Assembly: GCA_028284145.1 (NCBI GenBank)
Contig: JANQSH010000004.1
Location: 1-59,102 of the forward strand
DNA length: 59,102 bases
Source of the DNA: Planctomycetaceae bacterium
GTDB taxonomy: Bacteria; Planctomycetota; Planctomycetia; Planctomycetales; Planctomycetaceae
Reading direction: 5' to 3'
Shown: positions 57,478 through 59,102 of the stretch, piece after piece
Layout of the letters: each line of letters begins with the position of its first letter
Numbering within the stretch: position 1 is the first letter of the stretch
Program-made: the position numbers and the translations under genes
The notes under the pieces: generated by a model
What the model was told of the DNA's origin: nothing
The model's database searches: none
The model's input: only the letters and a program-made list of their open reading frames with translations

Positions 57478-58890
57478 ATGACCCCTCGAGAAGTACTGGC
57501 ACTTTGCCGCGAACATGAAGTTCAGGCGATTGACCTCCGCTTTATGGATTTCCCCGGCACACAGAAGCATTTTACGATTCCGCTTTCTGCGTTAACCGAA
57601 GAGAGCTTTGAAGTTGGGTTCAGCTTTGATGGTTCATCACTGCTTGGTTGGCAGGCCATCAACGAGAGCGATATGCTCATCGTGCCTCAGGCGGAAACCG
57701 CGTTCGTCGATCCGTTCATGAAGCAGACGCTGACGATGACCTGCAACATTCAGGATCCGATCACGCGGGCCGATTATGCCAGGGATCCGCGCAATGTTGC
57801 CCGAAAAGCAGAAAACTACATGAACTCGACTGGAATCGCGACGGTCGCAAATTTTGGTCCCGAAGCCGAATTCTTCGTCTTTGATAACGTCCGCTTCGAC
57901 ATCAACGAACACGAATCGTATTACCATATCGACAGTGTCGAAGGACAATGGACACGTGGTCGAGAGGGTAACGATCCCAACGCCGGCTACAAAATCCGTC
58001 ACAAGGAAGGTTATCTGCCGATTCCCCCGGCTGACACATTGCAGGATATCCGTACGGAAATGATGCTCGCATTGCAGGAGTGCGGCATCGATGTCGAAGC
58101 TCAACATCACGAAGTCGCCTCAGCCGGACAATGTGAAATCGACATGCGGTATGGTCCGCTGCTGCAGATGGCTGACAATCTGCTGCGCTACAAGTACATC
58201 GTAAAGAATGTTGCTGCTCGACATGGCAAGACCGCAACATTCATGCCCAAGCCAATCTGGAATGACAACGGATCGGGCATGCATCTGCACTTCTCACTAT
58301 GGAAAGCTGACACGCCGCTCTTTCCCGGTTCCGGATATGGTTCGTTGAGTGACACCGCGATGTACGCGATGGGCGGGATATTGCAGCATGCCCCGGCTCT
58401 GCTCGCCTTCTGTTGTCCAACCACCAACAGCTACAAACGGTTAATTCCTGGTTTTGAAGCACCAATCAACATGACCTACAGTTATCGGAATCGATCTGCC
58501 GCCATTCGGATTCCGGTGCATAGCCACGGACCGGAATCAAAACGGTTTGAATTCCGCTGTCCCGATTCGTCGTCAAACCCTTATCTCGCGATGTCAGCCA
58601 TGTTGATGGCCGCACTGGATGGTATTCAGAACAAAATGGATCCTGGCCAGCCACTTGATAAGGATATTTACGATCTGAATCCTGATGAACTGGCAAGTGT
58701 GCCGAAGGTTCCGGTTTCATTGAAGGAATCGCTGGAAGCGTTGCGGCAGGATCATGAATTCCTGTTGCGAGGCGATGTGTTTACGGAAGACGTGATCGAC
58801 ACCTGGATCTGGTACAAGACTGATCGGGAAATTGAGGCCTTGCGACAACACCCACATCCTCTGGAATTCGCCATGTATTATGATATTTGA
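57478..58890 (+). CDS. glnA: Glutamine synthetase, type I
   Basis: 470 residues. Makes glutamine from glutamate, ammonia and ATP. Landmarks: VGFSFDGSSLLGW, FGPEAEFFVFD, VEAQHHEVASAGQCEIDM, MPKPIWNDNGSGMHLHFSLWK, NSYKRLIPGFEAPIN and RFEFRCPDSSSNPYLA. The Tyr in KDIYDLNPDEL is the adenylylation site of the GlnE-regulated class. Full length, single gene. Upstream 130 bp hold its promoter; no sigma-54 consensus seen. A 33-bp shared motif and a 100-bp element follow. Confidence 0.95.
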   Translation: MTPREVLALCREHEVQAIDLRFMDFPGTQKHFTIPLSALTEESFEVGFSFDGSSLLGWQAINESDMLIVPQAETAFVDPFMKQTLTMTCNIQDPITRADYARDPRNVARKAENYMNSTGIATVANFGPEAEFFVFDNVRFDINEHESYYHIDSVEGQWTRGREGNDPNAGYKIRHKEGYLPIPPADTLQDIRTEMMLALQECGIDVEAQHHEVASAGQCEIDMRYGPLLQMADNLLRYKYIVKNVAARHGKTATFMPKPIWNDNGSGMHLHFSLWKADTPLFPGSGYGSLSDTAMYAMGGILQHAPALLAFCCPTTNSYKRLIPGFEAPINMTYSYRNRSAAIRIPVHSHGPESKRFEFRCPDSSSNPYLAMSAMLMAALDGIQNKMDPGQPLDKDIYDLNPDELASVPKVPVSLKESLEALRQDHEFLLRGDVFTEDVIDTWIWYKTDREIEALRQHPHPLEFAMYYDI

Positions 58891-58907
58891 TCGAATTGGG
58901 TGGACCG

Positions 58908-58940
58908 GACATGCACGTCTGGATGCTGCAGGCACAAGCG
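58908..58940 (+). repeat. 33-bp motif shared with 39831-39863
   Basis: GACATGCACGTCTGGATGCT and CAGGCACAAGCG; 29 of 33 positions match. Starts 18 bp after the glnA stop and 63 bp before a 100-bp element. Confidence 0.7.
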
Positions 58941-59002
58941 TTCATCACATTGGTCGCTCTTCTAACGTCGACAATCCGTCGAAGTCGAGTAATCAGACCG
59001 AT

Positions 59003-59102
59003 AGAGCGTATTACGCTCTTCTGTGGCGCGAAAATCGTCTTTTGGCCTTCAAACGCAGACTCCCACGAGCGAAAACCGTCACACGAAAAGGGAAACGGCT
59101 CT
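59003..59102 (+). repeat. 100-bp element, copy 11 (ends at window edge)
   Basis: Full 100 bp ending with the last base of the window, sense to glnA and 112 bp after its stop. Intact TAGAGCGTATTACGCTCT and GGCTCT ends. Confidence 0.92.

Overview
The window reads as a stretch of a planctomycete chromosome (Planctomycetales-like, an inference from gene content). The indicators are two calcium-type sulfatases, an ECF sigma factor of the short planctomycete kind, an AccB/AccC pair behind an Xaa-Pro peptidase, two GroELs around one GroES, LarB, a bacterial Tsr3-like protein, a CitG-like/PTPS pair of the sort seen in planctomycete C1 gene sets, and HINT-type polymorphic toxins. Coding density is moderate, and many intergenic gaps of 300-800 bp carry dispersed repeats. 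No tRNA, rRNA or CRISPR array was seen.

Layout. Positions 1-3.05 kb hold a toxin/immunity island: a membrane-anchored HINT protein with an AHH nuclease tip and an immunity gene, a translationally coupled second HINT-toxin cassette with its own immunity gene, and a third HINT scrap. From 3.3 to 12.3 kb come an RND/HlyD-type adaptor, an ECF sigma factor, folE, a membrane protein, a large secreted zinc metalloprotease and a Nudix-like protein. From 12.6 to 27.6 kb lie a secreted protein, a group II intron relic, nfo, the accC-accB-Xaa-Pro peptidase cluster (minus strand), larB-nnrD, a LysM L,D-transpeptidase, ruvA, a membrane protein, cardiolipin synthase, an HD phosphohydrolase and a PH-like membrane protein. 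From 27.8 to 35.8 kb are csrA and the chaperone block groEL1-groES-groEL2-dnaJ-grpE, then an FmdB-type zinc ribbon and yacG. From 36.2 to 49.1 kb are envelope and hypothetical proteins, a METTL25-like methyltransferase, a Tsr3-like protein, two divergent sulfatases with a HEAT-like secreted protein, a three-gene hicBA operon and a thioredoxin-fold protein. From 49.9 to 58.9 kb are a MotA/TolQ/ExbB-type channel gene followed by two large ExbD-like membrane proteins, the CitG-like/PTPS pair, a stand-alone LigD 3'-phosphoesterase domain and a type I glutamine synthetase.

Three observations stand out. (1) A 100-bp interspersed element occurs 11 times near full length plus one fragment. It has AGAGC/GCTCT ends and a palindromic 5' hairpin, and it usually lies in sense orientation just after a gene. 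In four genes the stop codon TAG is formed by the element boundary, as expected if a TA-targeting mobile element inserted into stop codons or if it acts as a mobile 3'-UTR module. (2) The ExbB-like protein plus two giant ExbD-like partners forms a compact operon (ATGA overlap between the last two) with a repeated C-terminal domain and no recognisable peptidoglycan-binding domain. I cannot assign it to a described Mot/Tol/Exb/Zorya system. (3) The toxin island shows cassette exchange caught in DNA: 342-bp HINT segments about 86% identical sit in front of unrelated toxin tips.

All functional statements rest on motif recognition by eye; no database search was run.
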